Below are positions 15,791-23,706 of a DNA stretch of 30,348 nt, one piece after another. Positions within the stretch are counted from its first letter, which is position 1. Each line of letters starts with the position of its first letter. A program made the position numbers and the translations under genes. This DNA is from a virus: positions 1 through 30,348 of IMG/VR virus record IMGVR_UViG_3300046804_003162; one strand, written 5' to 3'. Below the pieces are notes generated by a model. It had not been told where the DNA came from and made no database searches. It saw only the letters and a program-made list of their open reading frames with translations.

Positions 15791-16231
15791 ATGAATTACG
15801 CTCAAGTCAAAGACAACGTTATCGTCGCTTTCCCTCTCTCTGAGGATGAGATTAAAGCAATGTTTCCAAACACTTCTTTTACAAATCCTTTTGAACCTCC
15901 AGATGGATTTGTTGAAGTAGAAAGTGCGCCTGCACCTATTGCAAAATGGAATGAAATAGCAATTGAAGATAGTGCTGCCTACACCAATGGCAAATGGATT
16001 TCCAAATGGAAAATCGAACAGGTGGCACCAGAAGTAGCTGTTCGACTTGAAGAAGATAAATCTTATGAAAAGAGATCACAAAGAAATGCTTTGCTTGCTC
16101 AATCTGACTGGACACAACTTTCTGATGCCCCTGTAGATGCCACTGCTTGGACTTCATATCGCCAAGCACTTAGAGATATTACACTTCAAGATGGATTTCC
16201 TCACGATATTACTTGGCCAGAAAAACCATAA
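15791..16231 (+). CDS. Phage tail assembly chaperone-like protein
   Basis: 146 residues. The C-terminal part carries the signature of the phage tail assembly chaperone family (Pfam Phage_tail_APC): KRSQRNALLAQSDWTQLSDA, then WTSYRQALRDIT and a proline/tryptophan-rich end (ITWPEKP). The N-terminal part (MNYAQVKDNVIVAFPLSEDE) resembles other fibre-chaperone N-termini. It would help a fibre fold or trimerise, or mediate its attachment. Its location between two fibre genes fits that job. It is not the same family as the DUF4376-type protein further downstream, so this phage has at least two fibre-assembly helpers. Confidence 0.7.
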   Translation: MNYAQVKDNVIVAFPLSEDEIKAMFPNTSFTNPFEPPDGFVEVESAPAPIAKWNEIAIEDSAAYTNGKWISKWKIEQVAPEVAVRLEEDKSYEKRSQRNALLAQSDWTQLSDAPVDATAWTSYRQALRDITLQDGFPHDITWPEKP

Positions 16232-16239
16232 TATAAATA
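16232..16239 (+). promoter_or_regulatory. T4-type late promoter box (TATAAATA), first of two
   Basis: An exact TATAAATA match begins one base after the chaperone stop. A second exact copy follows 23 bases downstream, so the S74 fibre and first propeller may have tandem late promoters. Confidence 0.7.
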
Positions 16240-16244
16240 AGTTC

Positions 16245-16275
16245 TTGTCTTTTTTATAAATACTAAAAAAGACAA
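16245..16275. repeat. 11-bp perfect inverted repeat around a late promoter box
   Basis: TTGTCTTTTTT (16245-16255) pairs perfectly with AAAAAAGACAA (16265-16275) across a 9-base loop. The loop holds most of the second TATAAATA box. It lies 8 bases before the S74 fibre start codon and could form an RNA hairpin in transcripts from the first late box, or a cruciform at the promoter. Confidence 0.7.
16255..16262 (+). promoter_or_regulatory. T4-type late promoter box (TATAAATA), second of two
   Basis: An exact TATAAATA match 21 bases before the ATG of the S74 fibre, embedded in an inverted repeat. Confidence 0.65.
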
Positions 16276-16283
16276 TAAAGATA

Positions 16284-17090
16284 ATGTCTCAGACGAAGGC
16301 ACAATTAGTATCTCCAGTTGGTATATTAACAGTAAGTAATATTAGTGTTTCTGGAATATCAACTCTTGGTGTTACTACAGTTACCAATTTAACTGGACAG
16401 CAACTTAATGTTTCTGGTGTTTCTACATTAGGAACACTTCAGATTTCTTCTGGCATTGTCACTGCAACATCTGGCATTATTACGTATTATGGTGATGGTT
16501 CTAAATTATCCAGTGTAATTTCTGGTGTTGGTATTAGAACCTCTGGTGGACTTGTTGGAACTGGAGCAACAGTTATTGATTTCCTTGGTTCTGGAATTTC
16601 TACAGTTACAGTTGCTTCTGGTATTGCAACTATTAATGTTAGTGGTGGAGGTGGTGGAATTACTGTTGCGGATGATACTTCTACAAATGCAACAAGATAT
16701 CCAGTATTTGAGGATTTAACTTCTGGTTCTGTTTCCACAGTTAATGTATCATCATCAAAACTTCAATTTAATCCATCAACAGGAACATTATCCGCAACAA
16801 TCTTTACTTCACTTTCTGATGCTTCTCAAAAAGCAAATGTTCATCCAATTGAAAATCCAATAGAACTTACAAAACAACTTCAAGGTGTAAGATTTAATTG
16901 GATAGATAATAATCAACCATCTCTGGGTTTAATTGCACAAGAAGTTGAAAAAGTCCTTCCAGAATTGATTGAAACTGGCGATGATGGTTTAAAAAGAGTT
17001 AATTATTCAAGTATGATTGGTTTGTTAATTGAGACTGTGAAAGAACAACAAAATCATATTGAAGAACTGGAGAGAAAATTAAATGCCTAA
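16284..17090 (+). CDS. Short tail fibre with C-terminal S74 intramolecular chaperone
   Basis: 268 residues. Residues about 15-125 reuse the fibre modules of the 712-residue protein (VSGISTLGVTT, LNVSGVSTLGTLQ, ATSGIITYYGDGSKL), followed by a glycine hinge (SGGGGG). From S178 the sequence is an S74 endosialidase-type intramolecular chaperone: SDASQKANV, then FNWIDNNQPSLGLIAQEV, ETGDDGLKRVNYSSMIGLL and a coiled-coil end. In this family Ser and Lys of an SDxxxK motif form the self-cleavage dyad after trimerisation; here S178 and K183 are present. The common Arg between them is Ser. The last 8 bases overlap the start of the first RCC1 propeller gene, so the two are probably co-translated. Confidence 0.85.
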   Translation: MSQTKAQLVSPVGILTVSNISVSGISTLGVTTVTNLTGQQLNVSGVSTLGTLQISSGIVTATSGIITYYGDGSKLSSVISGVGIRTSGGLVGTGATVIDFLGSGISTVTVASGIATINVSGGGGGITVADDTSTNATRYPVFEDLTSGSVSTVNVSSSKLQFNPSTGTLSATIFTSLSDASQKANVHPIENPIELTKQLQGVRFNWIDNNQPSLGLIAQEVEKVLPELIETGDDGLKRVNYSSMIGLLIETVKEQQNHIEELERKLNA

Positions 17091-18261
17091 TCAATTCCTT
17101 TCGGATGAATTCGGAGATCTTGAAAATTATTTTATAACTGACTACAGATTGATCGATCAGTATATTGGCGATACTCTATGGTCTTGGGGATATAATCCTT
17201 ATGGAACACTAGGAGTTAATGATACTACAGATAGAAATACTCCAGTTACCACATTACTTGGAGGAACCAATTGGAAATCGGTTGCTGGTGGATTATATCA
17301 CACCATTGCACTCAAGACTGATGGAACTCTATGGTCTTGGGGATATAATGATTTTGGACAACTAGGAGTTAATAATAATACAACTAGAAGCACTCCAGTG
17401 ACTACATTACTCGGTGGGACCAATTGGAAATCAGTTGCTGGTGGAAATTATCATACGATTGCAATCAAAACTGATGGAACTCTATGGTCTTGGGGATATA
17501 ATGGTTATGGACAACTAGGAGTTAATGATACCACACCTAGAAGCACTCCAGTGACCACATTACTCGGTGGGACCAATTGGAAATCGGTTGCTGCTGGACA
17601 ACAGTACACCATTGCACTCAAAACTGATGGAACTCTATGGTCTTGGGGTCGCAATAGTTATGGAGCACTAGGAGTTAATGATACCACACCTAGAAGCACT
17701 CCAGTGACCACATTACTCGGTGGGACCAATTGGAAATCGGTTGCTGGTGGATTATATCACACCATTGCAATCAAGACCGATGGAACTCTATGGTCTTGGG
17801 GACTTAATAATAATGGACAACTAGGAGTTAATAATACTGCACAAAGAAATACTCCAGTGACCACATTACTCGGTGGGACCAATTGGAAATCAGTTGCTGG
17901 TGGTTATGGGCACACCATTGCAATCAAAACTGATGGAACTTTATGGTCTTGGGGATATAATAGTAATGGACAACTAGGAGTTAATGATACTACGCAAAGA
18001 AATACTCCAGTGACTACATTACTCGGTGGGACCAATTGGAAATCGGTTGCTGCTGGACAACGGTACACCATTGCACTCAAAACTGATGGAACTCTATGGT
18101 CTTGGGGATATAATAGTAATGGACAACTAGGAGTTAATGATACTACACATAGAAGCACTCCAGTGACTACATTACTTGGAGGGACCAATTGGAAATCAGT
18201 TGCTGGTGGATCATATCACACCATTGCACTTACTGCAGGACAATCAGTAGATTTTTCATAA
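17083..18261 (+). CDS. RCC1-type seven-bladed propeller protein 1
   Basis: 392 residues. A unique 31-residue N-terminus (MPNQFLSDEFGDLENYF and on) is followed by seven 51-residue RCC1 repeats and a short tail. Each repeat has LWSWG, a G-LGVN loop, an invariant TPVTTLLGGTNWKSVA block and the RCC1 signature VAGG-x-x-HTIAI, which fits the PROSITE RCC1 pattern. Seven repeats predict a closed beta-propeller. Residue changes fall in patches (repeat positions 6-11, 16-21, 38-43). Being coupled to an S74 fibre and followed by a fibre-chaperone-like gene suggests a virion ligand-binding head; this is inference. A role as a eukaryotic-type Ran exchange factor is very unlikely. No signal peptide. Confidence 0.85.
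   Translation: MPNQFLSDEFGDLENYFITDYRLIDQYIGDTLWSWGYNPYGTLGVNDTTDRNTPVTTLLGGTNWKSVAGGLYHTIALKTDGTLWSWGYNDFGQLGVNNNTTRSTPVTTLLGGTNWKSVAGGNYHTIAIKTDGTLWSWGYNGYGQLGVNDTTPRSTPVTTLLGGTNWKSVAAGQQYTIALKTDGTLWSWGRNSYGALGVNDTTPRSTPVTTLLGGTNWKSVAGGLYHTIAIKTDGTLWSWGLNNNGQLGVNNTAQRNTPVTTLLGGTNWKSVAGGYGHTIAIKTDGTLWSWGYNSNGQLGVNDTTQRNTPVTTLLGGTNWKSVAAGQRYTIALKTDGTLWSWGYNSNGQLGVNDTTHRSTPVTTLLGGTNWKSVAGGSYHTIALTAGQSVDFS
17176..18231 (+). repeat. RCC1 repeat array 1: seven 153-bp units
   Basis: Units start every 153 bases from 17176 (CTATGGTCTTGGGG at each start). They are near-identical to each other and to arrays 2 and 3. Synonymous differences (GTT/GTG, ACC/ACT/ACA, CTT/CTC, TCG/TCA) appear in mixed combinations, suggesting recombination among units. 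Confidence 0.9.
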
Positions 18262-18264
18262 ATA
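18257..18264 (+). promoter_or_regulatory. T4-like late promoter box (CATAAATA)
   Basis: CATAAATA overlaps the end of the first propeller gene and lies 14 bases before the next start, followed by CTTAAAAAAA, similar to the bases after other late boxes here. Confidence 0.6.
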
Positions 18265-18278
18265 CTTAAAAAAATACT

Positions 18279-18959
18279 ATGTACGCACTCGTTCACGATA
18301 ATCAATTAATTTTAGGTCCAATCCAATATAATTACCGATTGATTAATTCTGATTTGGAAGAACTTGAAGTTGAAGGTAGAGTAGCACCAAGAGATTATGA
18401 GAATATACCTCTTCATATTGATGATAAAACCTCTCTGGTTTCTGCTGTTCAGATTATACCTTCGTATGATGAAAGATTTCAAAATTTGGGAAACTTTGAA
18501 TGGGAAATTATTAGAGAAAATGATATCCCAGTGAGAGTTGAAATGACTTACTCTATAGGTGATAAATCATTAGAACAAATAAAATTTGAATATAAGTCTC
18601 AAGTTGCACCAATTCGTAGAGCAAAAGAAAACACAGCAATTGATGTTGTAATTGGAGGTAATACTGTTACTATTTCAACAAGTCGTGAAGACCGATTATC
18701 ATATGTAAGTAAATTGTTGTCCTCTACTGGTCCTTATAACTTTAAGTTTTCTAATGATGTTTGGTTAGAAATTACTTCAACAGATCTTGAGTATATTATT
18801 TCTCAAATTGATTTAAAAGTTCAAGAAGCATTTGATTGGGAACTTTCAAAACTTCAAGAAATTGATGTCTGTGTGACTGGTGAAGAAGTTTATAATGTGA
18901 TTTTAAAAGAACCTCAAGAACCAGTGGAAACCGCAAATGCCTTACCAACCAACAACTAA
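18279..18959 (+). CDS. DUF4376-type tail-fibre assembly protein
   Basis: 226 residues. The N-terminus (MYALVHDNQLILGPIQYNY) is a beta domain. From about residue 100 it carries a DUF4376-like region: IKFEYKSQVAPIRRAKENT, then TISTSREDRLSYVSKLLSS, a WLEITSTDLEYIISQIDLKV segment and VQEAFDWELSKLQEID. This family sits next to phage fibre genes and is thought to act in fibre assembly, possibly as a chaperone. It lies between propeller genes 1 and 2 and overlaps propeller 2 by 23 bases, so it may serve propeller attachment; that is inference. It is preceded by a late promoter box. Confidence 0.65.
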   Translation: MYALVHDNQLILGPIQYNYRLINSDLEELEVEGRVAPRDYENIPLHIDDKTSLVSAVQIIPSYDERFQNLGNFEWEIIRENDIPVRVEMTYSIGDKSLEQIKFEYKSQVAPIRRAKENTAIDVVIGGNTVTISTSREDRLSYVSKLLSSTGPYNFKFSNDVWLEITSTDLEYIISQIDLKVQEAFDWELSKLQEIDVCVTGEEVYNVILKEPQEPVETANALPTNN

Positions 18960-20157
18960 TTTTAAAGACAGTGGTGGCGGTGATCTAGGCAAAAATCTAA
19001 TTAGCAAAGATTACCTTTTAGAAGTTTATCCAAGTATTTTAAATTCTCTTGGTAATTCTTCTTTGACAGTTTCTCCTACTCTATGGTCTTGGGGTCGCAA
19101 TTATTATGGACAACTAGGAGTTAATGATACTACAGCTAGAAATACTCCAGTGACTACATTACTCGGTGGGACCAATTGGAAATCGGTTGCTGGTGGTTAT
19201 GGGCACACCATTGCACTCAAAACTGATGGAACTTTATGGTCTTGGGGATATAATCCTTATGGAACACTAGGAGTTAATGATACTACAACTAGAAGAACTC
19301 CAGTGACTACATTACTTGGAGGGACCAATTGGAAATCGGTTGCTGGTGGTTATGGGCACACCATTGCAATCAAAACTGATGGAACTCTATGGTCTTGGGG
19401 ACTTAATAATTATGGACAACTAGGAGTTAATAATACTACAAGTAGAAGCACTCCAGTTACAACATTACTCGGTGGGACCAATTGGAAATCAGTTGCTGGT
19501 GGAAATTATCATACGATTGCAATCAAAACTGATGGAACTCTATGGTCTTGGGGATATAATTATTATGGAGCACTAGGAGTTAATAATACTACAAGTAGAA
19601 GCACTCCAGTTACAACATTACTCGGTGGGACCAATTGGAAATCGGTTGCTGGCGGACAATATCACACCATTGCACTCAAGACTGATGGAACTCTATGGTC
19701 TTGGGGATATAATGCTTTTGGAACACTAGGAGTTAATGATACTACAACTAGAAGCACTCCAGTGACTACATTACTTGGTGGGACCAATTGGAAATCGGTT
19801 GCTGGTGGATTATATCACACCATTGCAATCAAGACCGATGGAACTCTATGGTCTTGGGGAAATAATAATTATGGACAACTAGGAGTTAATAATACTGCAC
19901 AAAGAAATACTCCAGTGACTACATTACTTGGAGGAACCAATTGGAAATCGGTTGCTGCTGGAAATTATCAGACCATTGCAATCAAAACCGATGGAACTCT
20001 ATGGTCTTGGGGATATAATCCTTTTGGAACACTAGGAGTTAATGATACTACATATAGAAGCACTCCAGTGACCACATTACTCGGTGGGACCAATTGGAAA
20101 TCAGTTGCTGGTGGTTATTGGCACACCATTGCAATTCAATCTTTATCTGATATCTAA
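18937..20157 (+). CDS. RCC1-type seven-bladed propeller protein 2
   Basis: 406 residues, beginning inside the 3' end of the DUF4376-type gene. The N-terminal 48 residues are unique (MPYQPTTNFKDSGGGDLGKN then LISKDYLLEVYPSILNSLG) and may be a docking segment. Seven RCC1 repeats of 51 residues follow, with the same invariant TPVTTLLGGTNWKSVA block as propellers 1 and 3, and a short QSLSDI end. Variable residues after LWSWG include R, Y, L and N, and the two residues before the HTIA motif vary (YG, NY, QY, LY, YW). One segment matches propeller 1 repeats 4-5 almost base for base, so recombination between the genes is likely. A receptor- or glycan-binding head on the virion is inferred. Confidence 0.85.
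   Translation: MPYQPTTNFKDSGGGDLGKNLISKDYLLEVYPSILNSLGNSSLTVSPTLWSWGRNYYGQLGVNDTTARNTPVTTLLGGTNWKSVAGGYGHTIALKTDGTLWSWGYNPYGTLGVNDTTTRRTPVTTLLGGTNWKSVAGGYGHTIAIKTDGTLWSWGLNNYGQLGVNNTTSRSTPVTTLLGGTNWKSVAGGNYHTIAIKTDGTLWSWGYNYYGALGVNNTTSRSTPVTTLLGGTNWKSVAGGQYHTIALKTDGTLWSWGYNAFGTLGVNDTTTRSTPVTTLLGGTNWKSVAGGLYHTIAIKTDGTLWSWGNNNYGQLGVNNTAQRNTPVTTLLGGTNWKSVAAGNYQTIAIKTDGTLWSWGYNPFGTLGVNDTTYRSTPVTTLLGGTNWKSVAGGYWHTIAIQSLSDI
19081..20136 (+). repeat. RCC1 repeat array 2: seven 153-bp units
   Basis: Units start at 19081 and every 153 bases to 19999. The tract from about 19807, coding for GLYHTIAIKTDGTLWSWG and reaching NNTAQRN, is shared with array 1 from about 17748, including a rare AAGACC codon pair. 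Confidence 0.9.
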
Positions 20158-20160
20158 ATA
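20153..20160 (+). promoter_or_regulatory. Weak late-type promoter box (TCTAAATA)
   Basis: TCTAAATA overlaps the propeller 2 stop and lies 28 bases before the first glycan-operon gene. It departs from the TATAAATA consensus at two positions, so the operon may also depend on read-through. Confidence 0.35.
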
Positions 20161-20188
20161 ATAATAAAAATACAACATATAATTCTAT

Positions 20189-21529
20189 ATGAATCCACTT
20201 GAGTTGGTCTCAAAGACCCTATATTCTTTTGATGAAAAAGACCTTACCATACAACTTTTAAATGCTTTCGGAAAAAGAGCAGAAACTTTTGAACAATGTA
20301 ATGATATTGCTAAAATATTCTTTGAACTTAAAAATTTTCCAAAAGCAATTGAATATGGAGAAAAGGCATTAAAGAAAACAGTAAACGCAGAAGAACAATA
20401 TATTACTTCCAAAAATCTTATTAATGCTTATAATCAATTTAATTATCCAGAAAAAGCAATTACGCAAATAGAGAAGTGCAAAAAACTTACTCCTAATGAT
20501 CCAGAACTTTTGTTTGAAGAAACAGTATCTTATTCACAACTAGGTCAGGTAGATAAGTCATATAAACTCTTGTTTGAACTCACAAAAAGAAAAGATTTAC
20601 CGGAGGAAATCTATAAAAAATCCTATCATAATCTTTCTGGATATTATTTTAGAAAGGATGATTTATATCAAGCACTTTTTCATTTTATAAATGAAACTGA
20701 AAAAGAGGCATATAAGAATATTAGAATGCCTCTTAAAAAGTGGAATGGAATTATTAAACCAGGACAAACAATAATAATTGATGGAAATTGTGGTGCTGGT
20801 GATGAGGTGATGCACGTTCGCTTTATGAAACATCTAAAGGATCTTGGAATGAGACCAATCTGGGCAACTACCAGAAAGCAATTGTCCGAAGTTTTTAATT
20901 ATAATGGATTTGAGTCAGTCTGCGTTTGGGATAAACCTGAATATCCAGAAGATGCTTGTTGGGTTTATGCTCTTACAATTCCTTATTATCTTCAACTTTC
21001 AGTGCAATATTTAGGGAAAGAACCTTATCTAAAACCACTACCAGAAAAAGAAAAGAAATATTCTTACCTTCAAGAAGACAAAAAGTTTAAGGTTGGATTA
21101 TTCTGGAATTCATCTTCTGGGTTTGAGCAGGCACATTTTAGGAGTGTAGATTTTTTTGATTTATTCAATGTAGCGCATCAAGATAATTACTCTTTGTATT
21201 CTCTTCAAATGAGTGATACTCCAGTTCCAACTTCTTGTAAAAGAATAATGAAAGAGTTTCATTCAAAAGATAGAGAGTTTGCTGATACTTTTTCCATTAT
21301 TAACCAAATGGATTTGGTGATTACTTCCTGTACTTCCATTGCTCATATTGCTGCTGCGATGGGTAAAGAAGTTTGTGTCTTTGTTCCAATTATGGAGTAT
21401 TATGCTTGGACTAGTTCAACAGGAAAAACTTGGTGGTATGGCGATAATGTTCATCTGTTTCGTCAAAAGAAACCAAGAAATTGGGATAAACCACTTCAAG
21501 AATTGAAGGAGTTTTTAAATAATCTATGA
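20189..21529 (+). CDS. TPR plus glycosyltransferase family 9-like protein
   Basis: 446 residues. Residues about 30-180 are TPR-like helical pairs (for example FPKAIEYGEKALKKT and NYPEKAITQIEKCKKLTPND). The C-terminal half is GT-B-like: IIIDGNCGAGDEVMHVRFMK (about 195-214), KFKVGLFWNSSSGFEQAHFR (about 300-319) and DLVITSCTSIAHIAAAMGKE (about 376-395). The last two resemble nucleotide-sugar-binding parts of GT9 heptosyltransferases. TPR-GT9 fusions are used in bacterial surface-glycan and protein glycosylation. It heads a run of overlapping genes; its stop overlaps the next ATG by 4 bases. Donor and acceptor are unknown, and the N-terminal TPR suggests docking on a protein or partner enzyme. 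Confidence 0.7.
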   Translation: MNPLELVSKTLYSFDEKDLTIQLLNAFGKRAETFEQCNDIAKIFFELKNFPKAIEYGEKALKKTVNAEEQYITSKNLINAYNQFNYPEKAITQIEKCKKLTPNDPELLFEETVSYSQLGQVDKSYKLLFELTKRKDLPEEIYKKSYHNLSGYYFRKDDLYQALFHFINETEKEAYKNIRMPLKKWNGIIKPGQTIIIDGNCGAGDEVMHVRFMKHLKDLGMRPIWATTRKQLSEVFNYNGFESVCVWDKPEYPEDACWVYALTIPYYLQLSVQYLGKEPYLKPLPEKEKKYSYLQEDKKFKVGLFWNSSSGFEQAHFRSVDFFDLFNVAHQDNYSLYSLQMSDTPVPTSCKRIMKEFHSKDREFADTFSIINQMDLVITSCTSIAHIAAAMGKEVCVFVPIMEYYAWTSSTGKTWWYGDNVHLFRQKKPRNWDKPLQELKEFLNNL

Positions 21530-22248
21530 AATTTCATACCTTTTACACTGACAATCTTCCGGAAAAATTAATTGAAGATCATCAAAACGTATGTAATCAT
21601 ATAGACCTTGAAGTTCAGTATCATAGTGAAGAATTTACTGATTATGACGGGGTTTATACTGCTCACGGAAAGTTTATGACTTCTGTGATGGAAAAAGAAG
21701 AAGTTGCTTGTTTTTTAGATATTGATTGTCTTCCGCATAACAAAGAACTTATAAAAAAAGCATATAACTGGGCAGTAGAAAATAAATCATTTGTTGGTAA
21801 TGCTCAAAATATTTCTCATACACAAATGAGAAATCATATCTATGCTGCTGCTTCTTGTTTGATTGTAACTAAGGACGCTTGGAATATATTAGGTAATCCA
21901 GACTTTTCTTGGTTTATGCAAAATAACACCCAAGTAGACACTGCACAGATTCTTACCTTAAGAGCAGATGAAATAGGATTTCCTTATCAATTAATGTATC
22001 CAATTGGTTACGATGAAGATGATTTAAGTCATTGTTTTGTTAATGATTATGGAATTACTACTCATAAAAAATCATTAGGATCATATGGAAATTATGGTAT
22101 AGGAACACTCTATCCTGCAACTTATCATTATTTTAGAATTAGTGAAATTCAAAATCAACTTCCGAACCTTTGGACAACTAGGGTAAATAATATATTAGAA
22201 GATCAAAAGATTATTCCACATCATTTTTCGTGTTTTTATGGACTATAA
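21526..22248 (+). CDS. Putative GT-A-type glycosyltransferase
   Basis: 240 residues. The strand-loop VACFLDIDCLPHNKEL (about 61-76) contains a DID motif in the position of the GT-A DxD that binds the metal and nucleotide sugar. The rest (SFVGNAQNISHTQ, SCLIVTKDAWNILG, YPIGYDEDDLSH) fits a small nucleotide-sugar-dependent transferase, but no named family is assigned. It overlaps the upstream TPR-GT9 gene by 4 bases and the next gene by 11, so it is translationally coupled within the glycan operon. Specificity unknown. Confidence 0.55.
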   Translation: MKFHTFYTDNLPEKLIEDHQNVCNHIDLEVQYHSEEFTDYDGVYTAHGKFMTSVMEKEEVACFLDIDCLPHNKELIKKAYNWAVENKSFVGNAQNISHTQMRNHIYAAASCLIVTKDAWNILGNPDFSWFMQNNTQVDTAQILTLRADEIGFPYQLMYPIGYDEDDLSHCFVNDYGITTHKKSLGSYGNYGIGTLYPATYHYFRISEIQNQLPNLWTTRVNNILEDQKIIPHHFSCFYGL

Positions 22249-23023
22249 ATTTTTATTTTTGGTGGGTTCTTCACTTGAGCATTTTGCAAAAGAACATTTT
22301 AGTAGATACAGCACTGAACAAAGATTTTTTCAAACATTAGATACAATTCAATCTATAAGAATCAAAGTTCCAAATTCTTATATTTGTTTGTTTGAGTGTT
22401 CTCATAAACCAATACCAAATGAATACAAAGAAGTTTTTAAAGAAAAGGTAGATTTGTTTTTAGAATTTTATGATGAACCTGGAATTAAAACTCTTTATGA
22501 AAACTTCAAAGAAAAACAAGAGTTAATTACCTTTGGCAAATCTTTACTTGAAACTAGGGGTATTTTAAATTGCTTATATTTGATGAGAGAAAAGCAACTC
22601 TTTACTGATGTAAATCGGGTTTTTAAAATTACAGGTAGATATACATTAAATGACAATTTTAATATTAAAGATTATGAAAGTAGACTTTTAGATAATTATT
22701 ATGTTGCAAAAAAATATAATTATCTGGATAAAGAAAAAGAATCAATGAAGATTGATGATTTGGATAATATCTACGCTTATCTCTATAAAGCAGAAGGTTC
22801 TTTAGTTACAGGTCTTTGGTCTTTTGATAGAATGCTATTTAATGAAACTATTCAAACACTTGAAAGAAGTTTTACTTATATTGAAAAGATGATTCAATAT
22901 ACAACTGGAACTGACATCGAACATTCAATGTATCGTTTTATTGATAAGAGTAAAATCATTCATACCTCAAATCTTGGATTGAATGTAAATAAGGGAATGG
23001 AAACTGCAACGTATTCGATATGA
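22238..23023 (+). CDS. Putative glycosyltransferase-like protein
   Basis: 261 residues. The N-terminus (YKFLFLVGSSLEHF) is a beta strand and turn, residues 38-55 read RIKVPNSYICLFECSHK, and about residue 125 carries FKITGRYTLNDNF. A K-[IL]-[ST]-GRY stretch of this kind occurs in uncharacterised sugar-transferase-like proteins, so glycosyltransferase is a tentative call based mostly on this motif and the operon. No clear DxD is visible; a DDLDNIY stretch near 170 is a possible acidic site. It overlaps both neighbours (11 and 4 bases). It could instead be a non-catalytic partner. Confidence 0.45.
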   Translation: MDYKFLFLVGSSLEHFAKEHFSRYSTEQRFFQTLDTIQSIRIKVPNSYICLFECSHKPIPNEYKEVFKEKVDLFLEFYDEPGIKTLYENFKEKQELITFGKSLLETRGILNCLYLMREKQLFTDVNRVFKITGRYTLNDNFNIKDYESRLLDNYYVAKKYNYLDKEKESMKIDDLDNIYAYLYKAEGSLVTGLWSFDRMLFNETIQTLERSFTYIEKMIQYTTGTDIEHSMYRFIDKSKIIHTSNLGLNVNKGMETATYSI

Positions 23024-23706
23024 AAATCGCAATTTTTTACCACATTGCACAGATTGGATTAGGTGCATTTATCTATCAATCCCAGATACATCGTTTGCAT
23101 TCTTCTGGTTTAATAGATGCTGCAAATTATATTCACTTTGGAGTCAATGGAGATCAGGAATTGTTCAATGTTCCAGAAAAGGCAATCATAAAGAGAAATA
23201 CATATTGGAAAGAAGAAACGGAAACTCTTATTTCTTTAAGAGATTTTGCTCTAGAAAATCCAGATTATAAAATTCTTTATATTCACACAAAAGGAGCATC
23301 AAAAGGAACATTAGAATCTCAATCTTGGAGATTAATGATGGAATATTTTGTAATTGATAGGTGGAAAGAATGTGTAAATTATTTGGATGAATATGATTGT
23401 GTTGGTCATTCTTGGTTAGTTTTAGGAGATACGATATGGTCAAATGGAGAAATTACTAAAAATGTAGATAATATTGGGCATTATCCAGGAAACTTTTGGT
23501 GGGCAAATGCATCTTATATTAATCGGATGAATGATAATTATCTTGAGACTGGATATAGACTAGATAGAGAATTTTGGATTGGTAGTGGAAAGAATTATAA
23601 TCCAAAGTCATTAAACCATTTAAAAAGTGAACTTCTATCTAAATTGCACGAAGGAGATTTGGATTTAAATAATTATTATTTTAAACCAGAGGATTATATA
23701 GAATGA
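23020..23706 (+). CDS. Putative glycosyltransferase-like protein (KILYIHTKGAS type)
   Basis: 228 residues. Recognisable features are YKILYIHTKGAS (about 83-94), SWRLMMEYFVIDRWKECV (about 105-122), DCVGHSWLVLGD (near 126-137) and HYPGNFWWANASYI (near 154-167). The IHTKG, WR-MMEYF and PGNFWWA set is one I associate with uncharacterised viral and bacterial enzymes encoded among glycosyltransferases; the W-rich GNFWWA loop probably lines a sugar site. Its start overlaps the previous stop by 4 bases and its stop overlaps the next start by 4. Substrate unknown. Confidence 0.5.
   Translation: MKIAIFYHIAQIGLGAFIYQSQIHRLHSSGLIDAANYIHFGVNGDQELFNVPEKAIIKRNTYWKEETETLISLRDFALENPDYKILYIHTKGASKGTLESQSWRLMMEYFVIDRWKECVNYLDEYDCVGHSWLVLGDTIWSNGEITKNVDNIGHYPGNFWWANASYINRMNDNYLETGYRLDREFWIGSGKNYNPKSLNHLKSELLSKLHEGDLDLNNYYFKPEDYIE

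Noticed and set aside
17904-18188. Minus-strand reading frame in the first propeller array
   Set aside because: A by-product of the 153-bp repeats on the opposite strand; it repeats itself with the same period and lacks a start context.
17083-18261. RCC1 proteins as Ran exchange factors acquired from a eukaryote
   Set aside because: The repeats are highly uniform and lack sequence specific to the eukaryotic factor; RCC1-like propellers are common in bacteria and used for binding.
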